Of a stretch of 64,000 nucleotides of DNA, positions 12,080-22,620 are shown piece by piece (the stretch's first letter is position 1; each line of letters opens with the position of its first letter). The DNA is taken from NCBI GenBank assembly GCA_031841125.1, contig CM063110.1:20827626-20891625 (forward strand), written 5' to 3'. This stretch comes from Acanthococcus lagerstroemiae. Taxonomy: Eukaryota > Arthropoda > Insecta > Hemiptera > Eriococcidae. The notes beneath the pieces were generated by a model. The model ran no database searches. It was not told the DNA's origin and saw nothing but the letters and a program-made list of their open reading frames with translations. The position numbers and the translations under genes are program-made.

Positions 12080-12485
12080 CCTGGTATTTTTCCGACTGCT
12101 TTCTGGTATCTTGCTCATTGTCGTTGCGTATTTCCCTGCAGTTGTCTTTTGGTATCCCTCGGATTGCCTTCATGAATTTTTCCAGTTACGTACCTTCATG
12201 TATCCTGCCGGTTACCTTCACATATTCCCCCAGTGTCCCCCTGGTATTCCTTTGATTACATCTGTGAATTTCCCTAGTTGCCCTCATATATCCCTCTGGT
12301 AGCCTTTTCGTATATCCCCCAGCTGCCGTCTGGTATCCCTCTGTTGCCTCTATGAATTTCCCCAGTTGCCTTCATGCATCCGGCTGGTTGTATTTATATA
12401 TTCCCCTAATTGCCCTCGGATAGCCCTAATGTATCCCCTTACTTGGCTCTTGCATATTCCCCTAGCTGCCCCGATAGTATGGATC
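12080..12485 (+). repeat. Degenerate minisatellite, units of about 25-30 bp
   Basis: A unit of the form TTCCCCAGTTGCCTTCATGTATCC is repeated about fourteen times with substitutions and small indels (for example near 12170, 12300, 12355, 12400 and 12460). Short open frames across it arise from the repeat and are not genes. Confidence 0.75.
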
Positions 12486-13135
12486 AAAAAAGCGTCCTGT
12501 AGTTGATTGGGCAGCACCAGGGGAACGGAGGAGTACACTGAAGGAAGCAGCTGTGAAGCCCTTCAGTTGCCCGAGTTGCCCTGCTGATGATAGGTGGACT
12601 GAAAGGCAACCGAGGCTACATACGGGCAACCTTAAGTTTTACTATATGTGGGCGTGGATTTTGAGGCAACTGTCGGGAAAGAGAGGGTAACAAAAAGGCG
12701 TTGCTGGAAAGGAGCGGAGTTTCAGCGCAATTTCCCTACAGCTAACCTGGAGTTGCCCTGTTACAGTTTTTTTATGGTCAACTTCAAAATAACTACATTT
12801 GGTCGAAAGCCAACGAGGCATTAGTTGACATTAAATTAATATTGAATAAAAAAATTATCAAAATAGCGCTCTTGCCCCAATATCCAAGTCTTGCGATAAA
12901 AATAAATTCTTATAATTTCAATCCTTATTCCAGCAGTCGAAAACCATCTCACATATTATGAGAACTTGCGTTAAATGGAATACAAATCCGTAAGAAATGG
13001 ATCAAAATAGTTAAATTTCCATCCCTCTCCCCTTTAGGAATGTTCTAAAATGGCTTTTGATGAGGGTGAGGGGAGAAAACCTAATTTTGTCAACTCATGA
13101 ACATTTCAGAAATAGACAAGAGAGAAAAAAGTGAT
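12486..13135. other. Intergenic, no gene seen
   Basis: G-rich and A-rich sequence without recognised features. Further diffuse GTTGCC/GGCAAC motifs up to about 12760 suggest decayed relatives of the adjacent minisatellite, some in inverted orientation. Confidence 0.35.
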
Positions 13136-13260
13136 ATTTCAGTTCAGTGGTTGACATTTCTACAGTCTCCAGCCATGTTGTTGCTGCAGGACTGCAGTCT
13201 GCAGCCGTGTTGTTTTTATATAAATTCCTATGGAAATTTTTTTATGTAGGGTAGGTACAG
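13136..13260 (+). repeat. GTGGTTGACATTTC repeat family, copy
   Basis: The segment carries TCAGTGGTTGACATTTC, then a CTGCAG-rich part and GCAGCCGTGTTGTT, then TATGGAAATTTTTTTAT. The same modules recur at 15.59-16.30 kb and at 22.44-22.62 kb in both orientations. It is a dispersed non-coding repeat of unknown class. Confidence 0.6.
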
Positions 13261-13300
13261 TCAGTCAGTCAGTCTAGTCCAGTCCAGTCAGAGTAACGCT

Positions 13301-13528
13301 TTTTATTGCGTACATGTTGAAAAATGTACACTTTACAAATAATGTTTTTTGCCGATCGTAAGTCGAACTTAACAATCATGAGATAGATCGCGCAGAATAC
13401 ATCGCTATCCTCCGTTGTTAAGAACATAACGTGACATCTTAACAGCGGCGCACGTATTTAACAGCCGTGCACACGTATTTAACAAGCCTTCATTCCCCCG
13501 TCAATTTTTCAACATGTACGCAATAAAA
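13301..13528. repeat. Exact 25-bp inverted repeat bounding 228 bp
   Basis: The 25 bases at 13301-13325 are the exact reverse complement of 13504-13528. A (CAGT)n tract and GTAACGC precede it. Between the arms is AT-rich DNA with two copies of CACGTATTTAACA. It may be a small foldback element, but I see no target-site duplication. Confidence 0.7.
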
Positions 13529-13534
13529 TATCTT

Positions 13535-13650
13535 ACACAACAACGTTTGTCAGTGAGTTTACATGTCTCGAGCAATTGCTCACTCGCCGCCGGCTCGCTT
13601 CGCAAACTTTGCCCTCGCATGTAAACGCTCACTTACAAACGTTGGTGTGT
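13535..13650. repeat. Hairpin repeat, copy 1
   Basis: Arms at 13535-13565 and 13618-13650 are near-perfect inverted copies (ACACAMCAACGTTTGT...GTTTACATG). The loop contains AATTGCTCACTCGC. A second copy is at 14178-14289. Confidence 0.7.
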
Positions 13651-13824
13651 AATATACTATTTTATACTACTTGATCAGAAAGGCAATGTTTACATTGGTG
13701 TTTTAGGGACGACAAGAAGCGCCTATCATTCATTCATCGAGTGCTAACAAAACCTGCATGTAAAGTAAACGTCCCTCAATGTAAAGCGTTCTTACATGAA
13801 AAAATTGCTAGCCAGTAATGTCGT

Positions 13825-13901
13825 ATCGGAGAATTGAACTCGCGTTCATTGAAACATTTGACTAAAATGCAGCGATTGTCTCTAACCACTTGGTCACGGA
13901 G
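13825..13901 (-). repeat. Decayed tRNA-like SINE head
   Basis: On the minus strand a TGACCAAGTGGTTAGAG A-box-like segment (13880-13896) is followed about 40 bases later by GAGTTCAATTC, a B-box-like segment (13831-13841). This resembles a Ser/Leu-type tRNA. The stems do not pair well, so it is not a working tRNA. It differs from the SINE at 785-986. Confidence 0.5.
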
Positions 13902-14177
13902 CGAATTACGAAATAGCGACTTGAGAACGCATTTACATATTCACGACATAGTACAGCTGTTACCGTTTGTTGTTAACCGTCATTACGTTTTTAAACTGAA
14001 GACAAGACTGTGATGCTGTACTTTGTAATAATTAACTGAGCAAATTAAATTTTTGAATTAATTATACACACAAAAATCACCTGGCTATAATTTAAATAAA
14101 TAAACAGATAAAAAAAATACAGACTATGTCAACAAAAAACATTGCCGCTTCTGATCTAGTAGAATAATGAATATCTT

Positions 14178-14289
14178 CCACAACATGAGCCAAAAGTGAG
14201 TTTACATGACTCGGGAATTGCTCACTCGCTACTCTCGTTCGCAAACTGTCCCTCGCCATGTAAACACTCACTTTTGACTCTTGGTGTGT
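14178..14289. repeat. Hairpin repeat, copy 2
   Basis: Arms at 14178-14208 and 14257-14289 pair with each other and match copy 1 in sequence and in the CTCACTCGC-containing loop. TTGGTGTGTAATATACTATT follows both copies, so the repeated unit is larger than the hairpin itself. Confidence 0.7.
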
Positions 14290-14803
14290 AATATACTATT
14301 GTTTTTTGAGTGCCGAAGGGAAGACATGAAAATGTCAATAGTCAGTCAGCCAGCCAGTGAGCAAAGCCAGCCCGTAACGCTTTTTCCGTTGCCAGCCAGT
14401 CTAGCCAGCACAATTTTCGTGATGCGATTTTTCATCAGGCTAAAAAGTAATGCTTTTTTCCGTTGTGTGCCAAGGTACAGACATAAAAATGTCAAATAGG
14501 TTAATATTTTTGAGATTTTGTCATTTGAGTGTCCCGTTTTGTAAGTTGATGAACTATAAAAAATGTTGAAGGGACGATTCCTTCGCCTCTTTCTGGCTTG
14601 TCCCAGGGTCTCTGTCCACTTCTACCATGGAGACAAATGACAAAAGTTAAGGCTATTTGTATCAAAATGTTTCTACAGGAAAAGAAACCCGACATAGCCA
14701 GTTGATGTTCTTTGTTGGGTTCACATGGAGTCTTAAAAAATTGTAAATGTGGGAGTATCTGCCTTGTTACATCCTGTACTAAGGACTACATATTAGAAGG
14801 GTG
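14290..14803. other. Intergenic with CAGT/CCAG microsatellite
   Basis: GTCAGTCAGCCAGCCAGTG-type sequence followed by GTAACGCTTTTT occurs at about 14338-14385. This pairing of a CAGT tract with AACGCTTTTT is also seen at 13260-13305 and 27200-27245. No gene is seen. Confidence 0.4.
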
Positions 14804-15012
14804 AAGAATCAAAACTCACATTTGCCGTTTTACTTCAAGGGCGCAAATAGGCAAACTACTGTACACGGGTGCTGGAATTTCGTCTGTGAATGTGCGATAT
14901 GTATAACATACTCCACGTTCACAGGCGCAGCAAAGATATTCCTGCACCCGTGTACAATATTTTGCCTAATTGCGCCCTTGGAGTAAAATGACAAATGTGA
15001 GTCTTGATTCTT
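14804..15012. mobile_element. Palindromic (foldback) miniature element, 209 bp
   Basis: The two halves are nearly perfect reverse complements along about 100 bases each, centred near 14908. Outer ends read AAGAATCAA...TTGATTCTT. Because of this symmetry, short open frames on the two strands encode similar peptides, which are an artefact. The class of transposon is unknown, and no clear target-site duplication is seen. Confidence 0.8.
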
Positions 15013-15320
15013 TATCATTTTGCCTCCGTAATCTGTCAATAAAAAACAATATTATTTATTGAAAGTACTGTTATGAATTCGTTACAGTGAACCAAAGAGT
15101 TGTGAAAATGATTCTGTAAAATAGCCAGAAATTTTAACATTTATAAAAACTCAGTAAAGCTCTTTAAGACGCATTTAAGCAGCCCTGTACAGAGAAAAAG
15201 AGGGTCTGGGGGGATTTCTACGGGTCCCCTCCTTCCAGTTCTTCATAGTGTATTAGGATGTGATTGCTGATTTGATGCCCAGTATATGATGTAGCCAGAA
15301 GCGTTGAAATTCAGGAGCGG
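15013..15320. other. Intergenic, no gene seen
   Basis: AT-rich sequence with no recognised repeat or coding content. Confidence 0.4.
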
Positions 15321-15500
15321 TATTCTCGAAAAGTTGTTACGGTAATCACTCATAACAACTAGTCCCAAGGTGGTGTAATGAGTGGTTATGAGATGTTATT
15401 CAACATTGCCGTAAATGGGTAACAACCGGTAACAACTCATAACAACTTTTTTATAACAACGGTTGTTATCATAACATCGCATAACAACTTTTCGAGAATA
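15321..15500. mobile_element. MITE with exact 19-bp terminal inverted repeats
   Basis: The ends are TATTCTCGAAAAGTTGTTA (15321-15339) and its exact reverse complement (15482-15500). The 180-bp body is filled with further TAACAAC/GTTGTTA motifs in both orientations. Superfamily is not certain, since no target-site duplication is obvious at these boundaries. Confidence 0.8.
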
Positions 15501-15589
15501 GTGGTCCAGGCCGTTTAAAAATATTGGGCCCCCCTGAAAGACCGGGCCTGGGATATTTCCCCCTTTCTCCCCCTCTCTCGACAGGTTTG

Positions 15590-16300
15590 TATTTCCATGG
15601 AAATTTTCATTAACAACACAGCTGCAGACTTTACTAAACTGTTCATCCAATCGCCATGAGACTTTGGGAAGTTGTTATCAAACCTTGGAAAGTTGTTCAG
15701 TACACTCCCGTGAAGGTTTCTGGGGTGTGTGTGGGGGAGGGGTAATGCTCCCCGACACGCTCATGTTATTATGGCACTACTGAGTATACTTGAGCGAAAC
15801 CTGTGCCTTAGTGGTTGACATTTCCATGGAAATTTCTATTAACAACACGGCTGCAAACTGCAGGTGTCTCCTATAGAGACACGTATTGTAACATTTTATA
15901 CGCTTTCGTACCCTAATGAAAAAGATTTCCGAGGAAATTTCTATTAACAACACAGCTGCAGACTGTAGTCACGCAGGGCGCACCAAAGATGAAGAGATCA
16001 ATGAGCACATGGCTGGAAGAAAAATAAATTTCCATGGAAATGTTAACCACTAAACTGAATTGTCACCATGAAGAGCTAAATCCTACGGACTGGCTTCGAG
16101 TTGGGGGTATGGAAATTTCTATGACTGCAGACTGTAGTCGCGCAGGGCGCAGCAAATGTCAACCACTGAATTCGTGTCGGGGGAGCGAGGCCCAGGGAGC
16201 GTTACGGTTTTCGAGCGTGTCGGGAGAGCATAACGATTTTCGCTCAAGTGCGCTCATGACTGGAAGAAAATGGAAATATCAATGACTGGCACTATGAAGA
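15590..16300. repeat. Cluster of GTGGTTGACATTTCC repeat modules
   Basis: At least four partial copies occur: 15593-15640, 15812-15865, 15866-15975 and 16010-16165. The modules are GGAAATTTCTATTAACAACA, CRGCTGCAGACTG and GCGCAGGGCGCA in both orientations. The segment 15878-15966 matches the reverse complement of about 22520-22612. No coding potential is seen. Confidence 0.65.
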
Positions 16301-17669
16301 GCTAAAGAACTGTGAGCTGAACTGACCTGGAAATGAAATTCTCAACCCTTCACTCCTAGAATTTGGCTCAAAGGGGTCAAAATTTTATCGTGGTGACCGT
16401 CACCGTCTGAGATTCTTAGTTTGTTTTTTGAAAATGGATGATTCGTATACATTTTTGTTTAAACGAGTATGGTAACATTGATCGGGGTAAATGGAAGTAT
16501 ACAATGGCAACAATGAATTCGCGTCCGATGCTTCTTGGTTTCAAATATGTCACGTCAATGCAGTGGTACCACCCCTTTTTTCTTTTGTGGTGATCATGTT
16601 TTCAGTTGGCTGTTTGCGAGTGCCTCTTGCAAATTTTTTGAATGCGAAAAGTGGTTATGTTGTTCTCTGTAATTATCATATACTATGATTATCCATTGGT
16701 AAAATTACTGATCGCGCCAAATACGTCGCCTTGATAACAAATTTAGTTGTTCAATTCAGGAGAATTTTACTTCGTATTTCTAAAAACTTCCATCGTAATG
16801 ACCATCATTTTCCAGTTAAAATGGTTGACAGGATGGAGAAACATTCAATTTTTTCCATCGTGGTGATCTTCCTTCGTAGTACCAATGATACCTTAAAGGC
16901 CCTTTACCCCCTTCCCCTGGAGTCTGCTGTATGCTCAATGTATGTAACATACTTCGGTAAGTACATACTAAAGACCCATAAATAAAAAAAGATGAAAATA
17001 TTAATTATAAACAAAACTGAAAAAAATGTACTCAAAATAGTTATACATGCTGTTTAGGGCGGTCCTCATTCAGTTTTGGAATTAATGATGTGGCACGCGT
17101 CTCCCCCCCCCTCGATATTGATTCCATGAATTGACAAGTTTTCGCAGTCTTTGAGGAAATCGGTGAAGGATAATTAATGCCTCCAAGGGTTGAAGTTCTT
17201 ACCGAAATCAACATTAATTTCAAGAGTGTGTTTTTTCGCTGACTCCCCCATTTAAGATCCCGAACAGGTTTTTTTTTCAGTAGTGAGTTTCTCGGCCATT
17301 TATTTCCTATTTCGTCTTTCCGGTGACCCTCCCTTGCAGTCCTGACAGGAAGGTATTATGTTCAGTTGAATCAGTTTTCACTGGTTTCATATTACAAATA
17401 GGATCGTTTAATAGCACATTTTTGAGGTAATTTTGTACAAATCAGTATTCCCCGACCTGCCAGTCGCTCCCCCAACGTTTTTTACCTCCCACTATTCAGA
17501 ACGGAAACTCATAGAAACTCCTCTATAGCGAAAGAATTGATGTATTGCAGTGAACTTATCAGAAAGCACCCAAGCATAGACCTATTAGATCCTAAGGAAA
17601 TGGGGGGGGGGGCATTAAAAAGTATATTGCGGGAACTGAGATAAATATGTAGTGAATAATATAGCTGGA
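16301..17669. other. Intergenic, no gene seen
   Basis: AT-rich DNA. A motif GTGGTGATC/GTGGTGACC recurs at about 16390, 16589 and 16860 together with pyrimidine-rich text, suggesting a worn short repeat. Open stretches here (16491-16688, 16731-16985) lack domains. Confidence 0.35.
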
Positions 17670-17835
17670 ATAATCAATGTCTGTGTGAATGGCGTGTGTT
17701 TGGATATGCTTGCCTATGTATATGTATACGGGAAAAAAAAAGATAGTATGTGTGCGTATACGTGTACTTGGGTGAGAATATGTGCTTGTGGGTATACCTG
17801 TGTGTAAGAGAGGAGTGTACGTGAAAGTGTATGCT
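17670..17835 (+). repeat. GTGTATG-rich microsatellite
   Basis: An imperfect run of GTGT and GTATAC motifs. The reverse frame gives a His/Thr-rich peptide that is an artefact of the repeat. Confidence 0.7.
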
Positions 17836-17879
17836 TGTATAGCCCTCGTCGTTGGTAATTGGTTTTAATTTTATCATTA

Positions 17880-18180
17880 TCTCTCTATAATACTCAAAAA
17901 GTAAAATCCGCCACCGCCACCACCACCACCGCCTCCGGGAGGAAAAAACGCACTGCGGGTTGCCTATCTAAAAATCAGAAAAATTGCAGAGGCAGATCAG
18001 CTACTTTCAAGGACATAATCTGTTCTAACATAAAAGATCTCCAAGGTTCAAGACATAACCAACATAATAAGACATAAAAAGACATATAATGACATAATTA
18101 CCATAATCTCCAAGATCTTAAATCGCTGCGGGTTGCCTACCCTGCCCCTTAATTGCTCAATTTTCCAGGGGTAGCCTACC
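17880..18180. repeat. ACATAA-rich repeat with paired GCTGCGGGTTGCCTA boxes
   Basis: GCGGGTTGCCTA occurs at 17956-17967 and again at 18128-18139. Between them lies the GACATAA...GACATAA motif that is also abundant near 20.1 and 27.4-28.4 kb. A CCACCACCACC microsatellite is at 17910-17930. Confidence 0.5.
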
Positions 18181-18645
18181 CTCAGGAGAGAGTTCATGGT
18201 TGAGAAGGGAGCTCCTGAAGGGGGAGGAGGGCCCCTGTGGGGGCGTGGGCTGTGGACGGAGATGAAGGCCCCGGGTGGGGCGGGAGTAAGAGGACCTGGT
18301 GGAGGAGAAAGTCCTTGGTGAGAGAGGGGACCTCGGAGAAATATGGCCGTGGTGCGGGAGGGGCTGGTGGCGGGGTGGGATCTTGAGGGGGAAGTGCTCT
18401 CGGGGGAAGGGTGGTCATGGTTGTGAGAGCTCCTAGGTGGATGTTCAGGGATCTTCAAGGGGGTTGGAGGGCCATAGTGAGGACAGGGGCTCTGAAGGGA
18501 GATGAAGCCCAGGGGGTAGTGGTGGGTGAGAGGTCCTCGTGGCGGAGGAAATCCTTGATAGGAGAGGGAAGAAAGGATCGAAGGAGGTTCATGGTGGAAG
18601 ATTGAGGACCGCTGATAGAGGGGGGGGGAAGAAGCACAAAGCAAA
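18181..18645 (-). repeat. GC-rich diverged tandem duplication with Pro-rich open frame
   Basis: Two diverged copies of a unit of about 240-260 bp (roughly 18185-18420 and 18421-18645) share GGAGATGAAG, GTCCT...GAGGA and CATGGTKGAR modules. The minus strand is open for 198 codons across both copies (18048-18644). It encodes a Pro/Ser/His-rich protein with a repeated motif of about 40 residues (SYQGFPPPRGPL... and SHQGLSPPPGPL...). The composition contrasts strongly with the AT-rich neighbours. No known domain is present, so it is listed as a repeat rather than a gene. Confidence 0.5.
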
Positions 18646-18700
18646 TCTCAACTCAGGAACAAAAGTTTCAGACCAAACACTGAGGACTGTGGCGGTTGGA

Positions 18701-18775
18701 CGAGGCACGAGCGAAGCGAGTGACGGCGGGGGGTTGGGCCGCGAAGCGGCCAGGGGGCGAAGCTCCCTAGTCATG
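18701..18775 (+). repeat. GAGCGAAGCGAGTGACGG module
   Basis: GCACGAGCGAAGCGAGTG followed by ACGGCGGGGGGTTGGGCC and GCGAAGCGGCC. The reverse complement of the first 35 bases recurs at 32425-32465. It appears to be the GC-rich end of a dispersed element. Confidence 0.55.
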
Positions 18776-19900
18776 ATTATTATCTTCTTCTTCTACTCAA
18801 CAAACCGTATGCGACGTTGTGGGTCCCCTGCCAAGAACCTGAGTATTACCTGTCAGCGGGGGAGAGTAAAATGTATAAAACAGAAAAATAAGAATAAATT
18901 TTCTTTGAGAAAGCCATTGATAGTCTAGCTTTTCATTTCTCTTCCCTCAAATTTGTTTCGTAGTAACAAGTGTAGAGACGGTATGTAAATGTGGAGGTTG
19001 ATACCCAAATCACGCAAATATACGCAGATTTCGTGCCTGTTTAGTATTTACTACCGCACAGTTACCTTGAGGGAAGACTGGTGAAATAGAAACAAAATAA
19101 AATTAATTCCTCTTCCGGTTCTTGGCTCTAAATTGTATACGACTCGAGCATGTTTACTTTTTTTCCCCACGTCTTTCATTGGCGGCAGTTCGAATATTTG
19201 CGCGAAATTTCCTCCTGCTGACCAGCATTGCAGGTCAACTTTCGCGATCTGAACGACTGCACTAAATTTCATTCATTGATAGGTGAAGTTTTTTTCTTTC
19301 TTTTCTTTGGAATATATAGTATGTAAATATGGCTCGCTGTGTTTCACCTTTCATCGACCGAAATATGTCACTTCGATAAGACCTGAATTGAACCTAAAAT
19401 TAATCGCCAATTCGAACGGATGAAATTCCGCGAATCGTAGCGGGAACACGATGATCCGCATTCCTCATTACGATAAATTGCTAATTAATTCGATAAAAAC
19501 GTTGGCGATGGCGGAGTAAATAACGCTAAAAGAGAGATTTGAAATCGGACACCGCTGGTTCAATTGTGTAAAAAGTGTCTCGGAATTTTATTTTTTTAAC
19601 GCCGTCGTCAAATTCGAAGTAAAAATAACAAGCAAATGAGAACACTCGTGCCATCGAAGAATTCTCATCTCCTTACTCCTGAGACGAAACGAGAAAAATG
19701 CCGAATTTCGGGTACTTTTTGTTAATAAATCGTAGAAAATTGGGAAATGCAATTTGAACGCCAAATTTACGTAGGGTGCGCCTTATGAACCCTTTCCTAC
19801 ATAATCCAAACAGAAAAGGAGGGAAAATGTGAAATCTATATGTTCGGAATGGCTCGTTAATGAATTCCAGTGGAAGTTGCTTTTCCCCGCAGGAGCAGAC
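18776..19900. other. Intergenic, unique-looking
   Basis: No gene or repeat recognised. The 19.3-19.9 kb part is richer in CG dinucleotides than the repeat DNA around it and shows no obvious decay, so it could be intronic or regulatory sequence of a gene outside this reading. Confidence 0.35.
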
Positions 19901-19929
19901 CATTCCACATTATTTTGTTTTGGAAACGG

Positions 19930-20487
19930 TATAGTGCTGTTTAGACAAGTCTCATTTCTGTCTTTATGTCTTATCAGTGGGAAAGCTGAAGATAGCTGGT
20001 CTGCCTCTGCAATTTTTGAGATTTTGTTGATTGTCTTTATGTCTGATTAGTGGGAAGGGAGAAAATAAGCTACTAATAATATTTATACTCAGTACGTTTT
20101 ACATGTCCATTTCATGCCTCTATGTCTTTATGTCTTATCAGCAACATTATAAAAATCTTATGTCTATCTTCATATCGTATCGCAGTATGGAAGGAGTAAA
20201 TACATAGCTAGTCTACCCCTGCAATTTTTAATTTTTTTTTAAAGTAGGCAACCCTTATCATGTTTTTCTCCTTCTAAAGAAGCGGGGGCGGATATTATTA
20301 TTTTAATGTATGTAGAGAAAATAATAACTCGGAGGCTTTGCCCCTTGGCCACTTCACGGTCTAATTCTCGGTAGGATTATAGGTATGTAGGTATAAAGAC
20401 GTAAGACATAAGAAGATAATGCAGGAGAAGACACAATAAGACATGATAGAATGTACCCAATAATAATTGATTTTAAGTTGTTATGTC
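19930..20487 (-). repeat. TAAGACATAAAGACA repeat family, block 1
   Basis: TGTCTTTATGTCTTATCAGT-type motifs occur at about 19958-19980, 20032-20052 and 20122-20142, with CTGCAATTTTT and GTAAATA modules between them. Related text in the opposite orientation is at 20398-20450 and in the array at 27.3-28.5 kb. It is non-coding and of unknown class. Confidence 0.6.
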
Positions 20488-21144
20488 TAGGGATTCGAAA
20501 AATATGTTGTTGCCCCCCTCCCCCCGTTAAAGTAGATATAAGGAATATCCGGGCTATTTTTGCGATTCGTAGAATTTCAAGAAGAATATGGGCATACCTG
20601 ATCGATCATTATTTTGGCATTTCTGGGTATAAAAGCATATTTTGGCTTATTTTCTGCTTTATAGAGCGTATTCAAGGGCATTAAGCCAGTTACCACCATT
20701 TTTGTGAAATATTTCCAATTTTCTTCAATATTGCACTATTTTTGACTTCTGAGAAGGTAAAATAAAACTGCAACAACTGCAACTTTTTTACGAACCAAAA
20801 AAAAATTATCCGCAAAGCTTTTCGCCTATATGTCGAACAAAGTCAAATGTATTTAGTGTTCGCCTGCGAAAAAAGAATTTTTGCGCCGTTACTTTGAGAC
20901 CTTTTCTCTTGTATATTGACCAGCATTATTCTTCTATTCCCATTTTGACTAATTTCGAATCATTGATCTTCTGATTTCATCTGTCATTTCTCGATTTCCT
21001 TTTCAGAATGATATCCATATTACTATTTTGATAGGGAATATTTTGGCATAGTTCAGGATTTTTAGTGAATCCTTTTGACGGAAGTAAAAGCATATTATAA
21101 GCGCCTATTTGACCCCTTTTTAGTGCATATTTTTGGAATCCCTA
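20488..21144. mobile_element. hAT-like non-autonomous element with TAGGGATTC ends
   Basis: The left end TAGGGATTCGAAAAATATG is matched by CATATTTTTGGAATCCCTA at the right (one mismatch). Flanks GTTATGTC (20480-20487) and GTTATAGG (21145-21152) agree at the first five of eight bases, which would be a worn 8-bp duplication. It is inserted in the TAAGACATAAAGACA repeat. Internally, TTTTGGCAT and AAAAGCATAT are repeated. No transposase is visible. Confidence 0.6.
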
Positions 21145-21152
21145 GTTATAGG

Positions 21153-22440
21153 TCTTATTAGTTGGAGTTATTTTTTCTGGGAGAGGGGAAGGGGAGATAT
21201 AGTTTTTAACTAGCGAGTAGAGAGATAAATATAAATTTACCTAGCACTCATATTATTGTGATCGGATGACCCAGTTTTGGATCAGATCCGTGATTAGGTC
21301 AGATGACATCAAATTTCACATCATCATAAAATTAGTTGTGCTGGATTCTGAAAGTCACAATACCTGTTAATACCAGTTGAAACATAATATGTGGACCATT
21401 CGTACATCCAGATTTTTGTGATCCCAGTTATAGTATCTGCATGATATTTGGATAAAAGGTACCTCCGTAGAGAATTAACAAAATTTAATTTTCATTGAAT
21501 ACGAGCAAACTTCAAATATGGAATTACATTTATTTCACCCCTGCATCTCATTATTTTCCCGCGAGATCATGTGAAAAAAGTGGTCCATCATTGGGTTGTT
21601 ATCTCAAGTGTTTTCTTTTGTTTCGTTTCATGTTTTTTTTGTTTTTTTGTTTTTTTTTCACGTGTCTGTTAATAAGTTTACGAGTATTTGGTTAATTAGT
21701 TACTCTTGTAAATTCTTTCTTTCTTATAGATAACGGTTGTTTTTTTCCCCTTCTGTTGTTACATATTTCTTTAGTTTTAAAAATGAAATTTCTAGGTGGT
21801 ATTCGTTAAGATTGAGACTGGCTTTTATCAAAATTCGCAGTAACAGAAATCAAAAACGAGGTCTCTAAAAAGTTTCTTGTGTTTCCTGAACAGTTGAGAA
21901 ATATGAACTTACTGCCTTTAAAAAAACATTTCCAATTGTCAGCTGATTCAGAGTGATGTGTGGAACAAATTGAGTAATGTTTTTTCCCTGGAGCCATACT
22001 CGTATTATGAGGAGTCTAGGAAGCTTGGAGTCGATAAGTGAGGCCCTTCGAGATGATTCTCACGTAAAACTATGTCAGAAAATTCCTCAATTCCTCCTTA
22101 TTTTGTCATTTTCTCACTTCTGTTTCTACCATTTTAAGTTCTTTAGGTTTTTTTTGTTTGGGGGGGGGGGTAACTATTTAATTTTTTTTGTTTAATATTT
22201 TTCAGTTTTTTCCCTGTCACTTCCTCTTTGTTTCTGTTTTCCCCAATTTTTATCCTACTTTTGGATTCTTCTGTTTCTTCTATTCATTATAACTTCCAAG
22301 ACCTTTTTCAGGTTCATTAATAACTTAGTCAGTCATTGTCTTTTGTTTCTCTGCCTTATCATGTCTTCATCATCCCCCCTGTCTCATAGATCCCTCCTCT
22401 CTTCTACATATTTTTACTTTTTAGCTTAGCTCTTCGTAGT
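21153..22440. other. Intergenic, no gene seen
   Basis: T-rich sequence with homopolymer tracts (21630-21660, 22148-22190). No coding or repeat feature is recognised. Confidence 0.4.
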
Positions 22441-22441
22441 G

Positions 22442-22620
22442 ACAGTTCAGTTCAGTGGTTGACATTTCCACTGAAATTTATTTTTCTTCTTTACCATATT
22501 ATGTTGATCTTGATCTACGCGATTGCTACTTGCAGCCGTGTTGTTAATAGAAATTTCCGTGGAAATTTTTTTTATTAGGGTATGAAAGCATATAAAATGT
22601 TACAACACGTATTTTGGGAG
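22442..22620 (-). repeat. GTGGTTGACATTTCC repeat family, copy
   Basis: CAGTTCAGTGGTTGACATTTCC opens the copy. From 22520 to about 22612 it is the reverse complement of 15878-15966, including GCAGCCGTGTTGTTAATAG and TATGAAAGCATATAAAATG. Confidence 0.6.

Noticed and set aside
12080..12485. CRISPR-like array appearance of short repeats
   Set aside because: Units are degenerate and contiguous without unique spacers; this is a minisatellite in a eukaryotic genome.
14801..15039. Two similar small ORFs on opposite strands
   Set aside because: Their similarity is entirely explained by the palindrome at 14804-15012.
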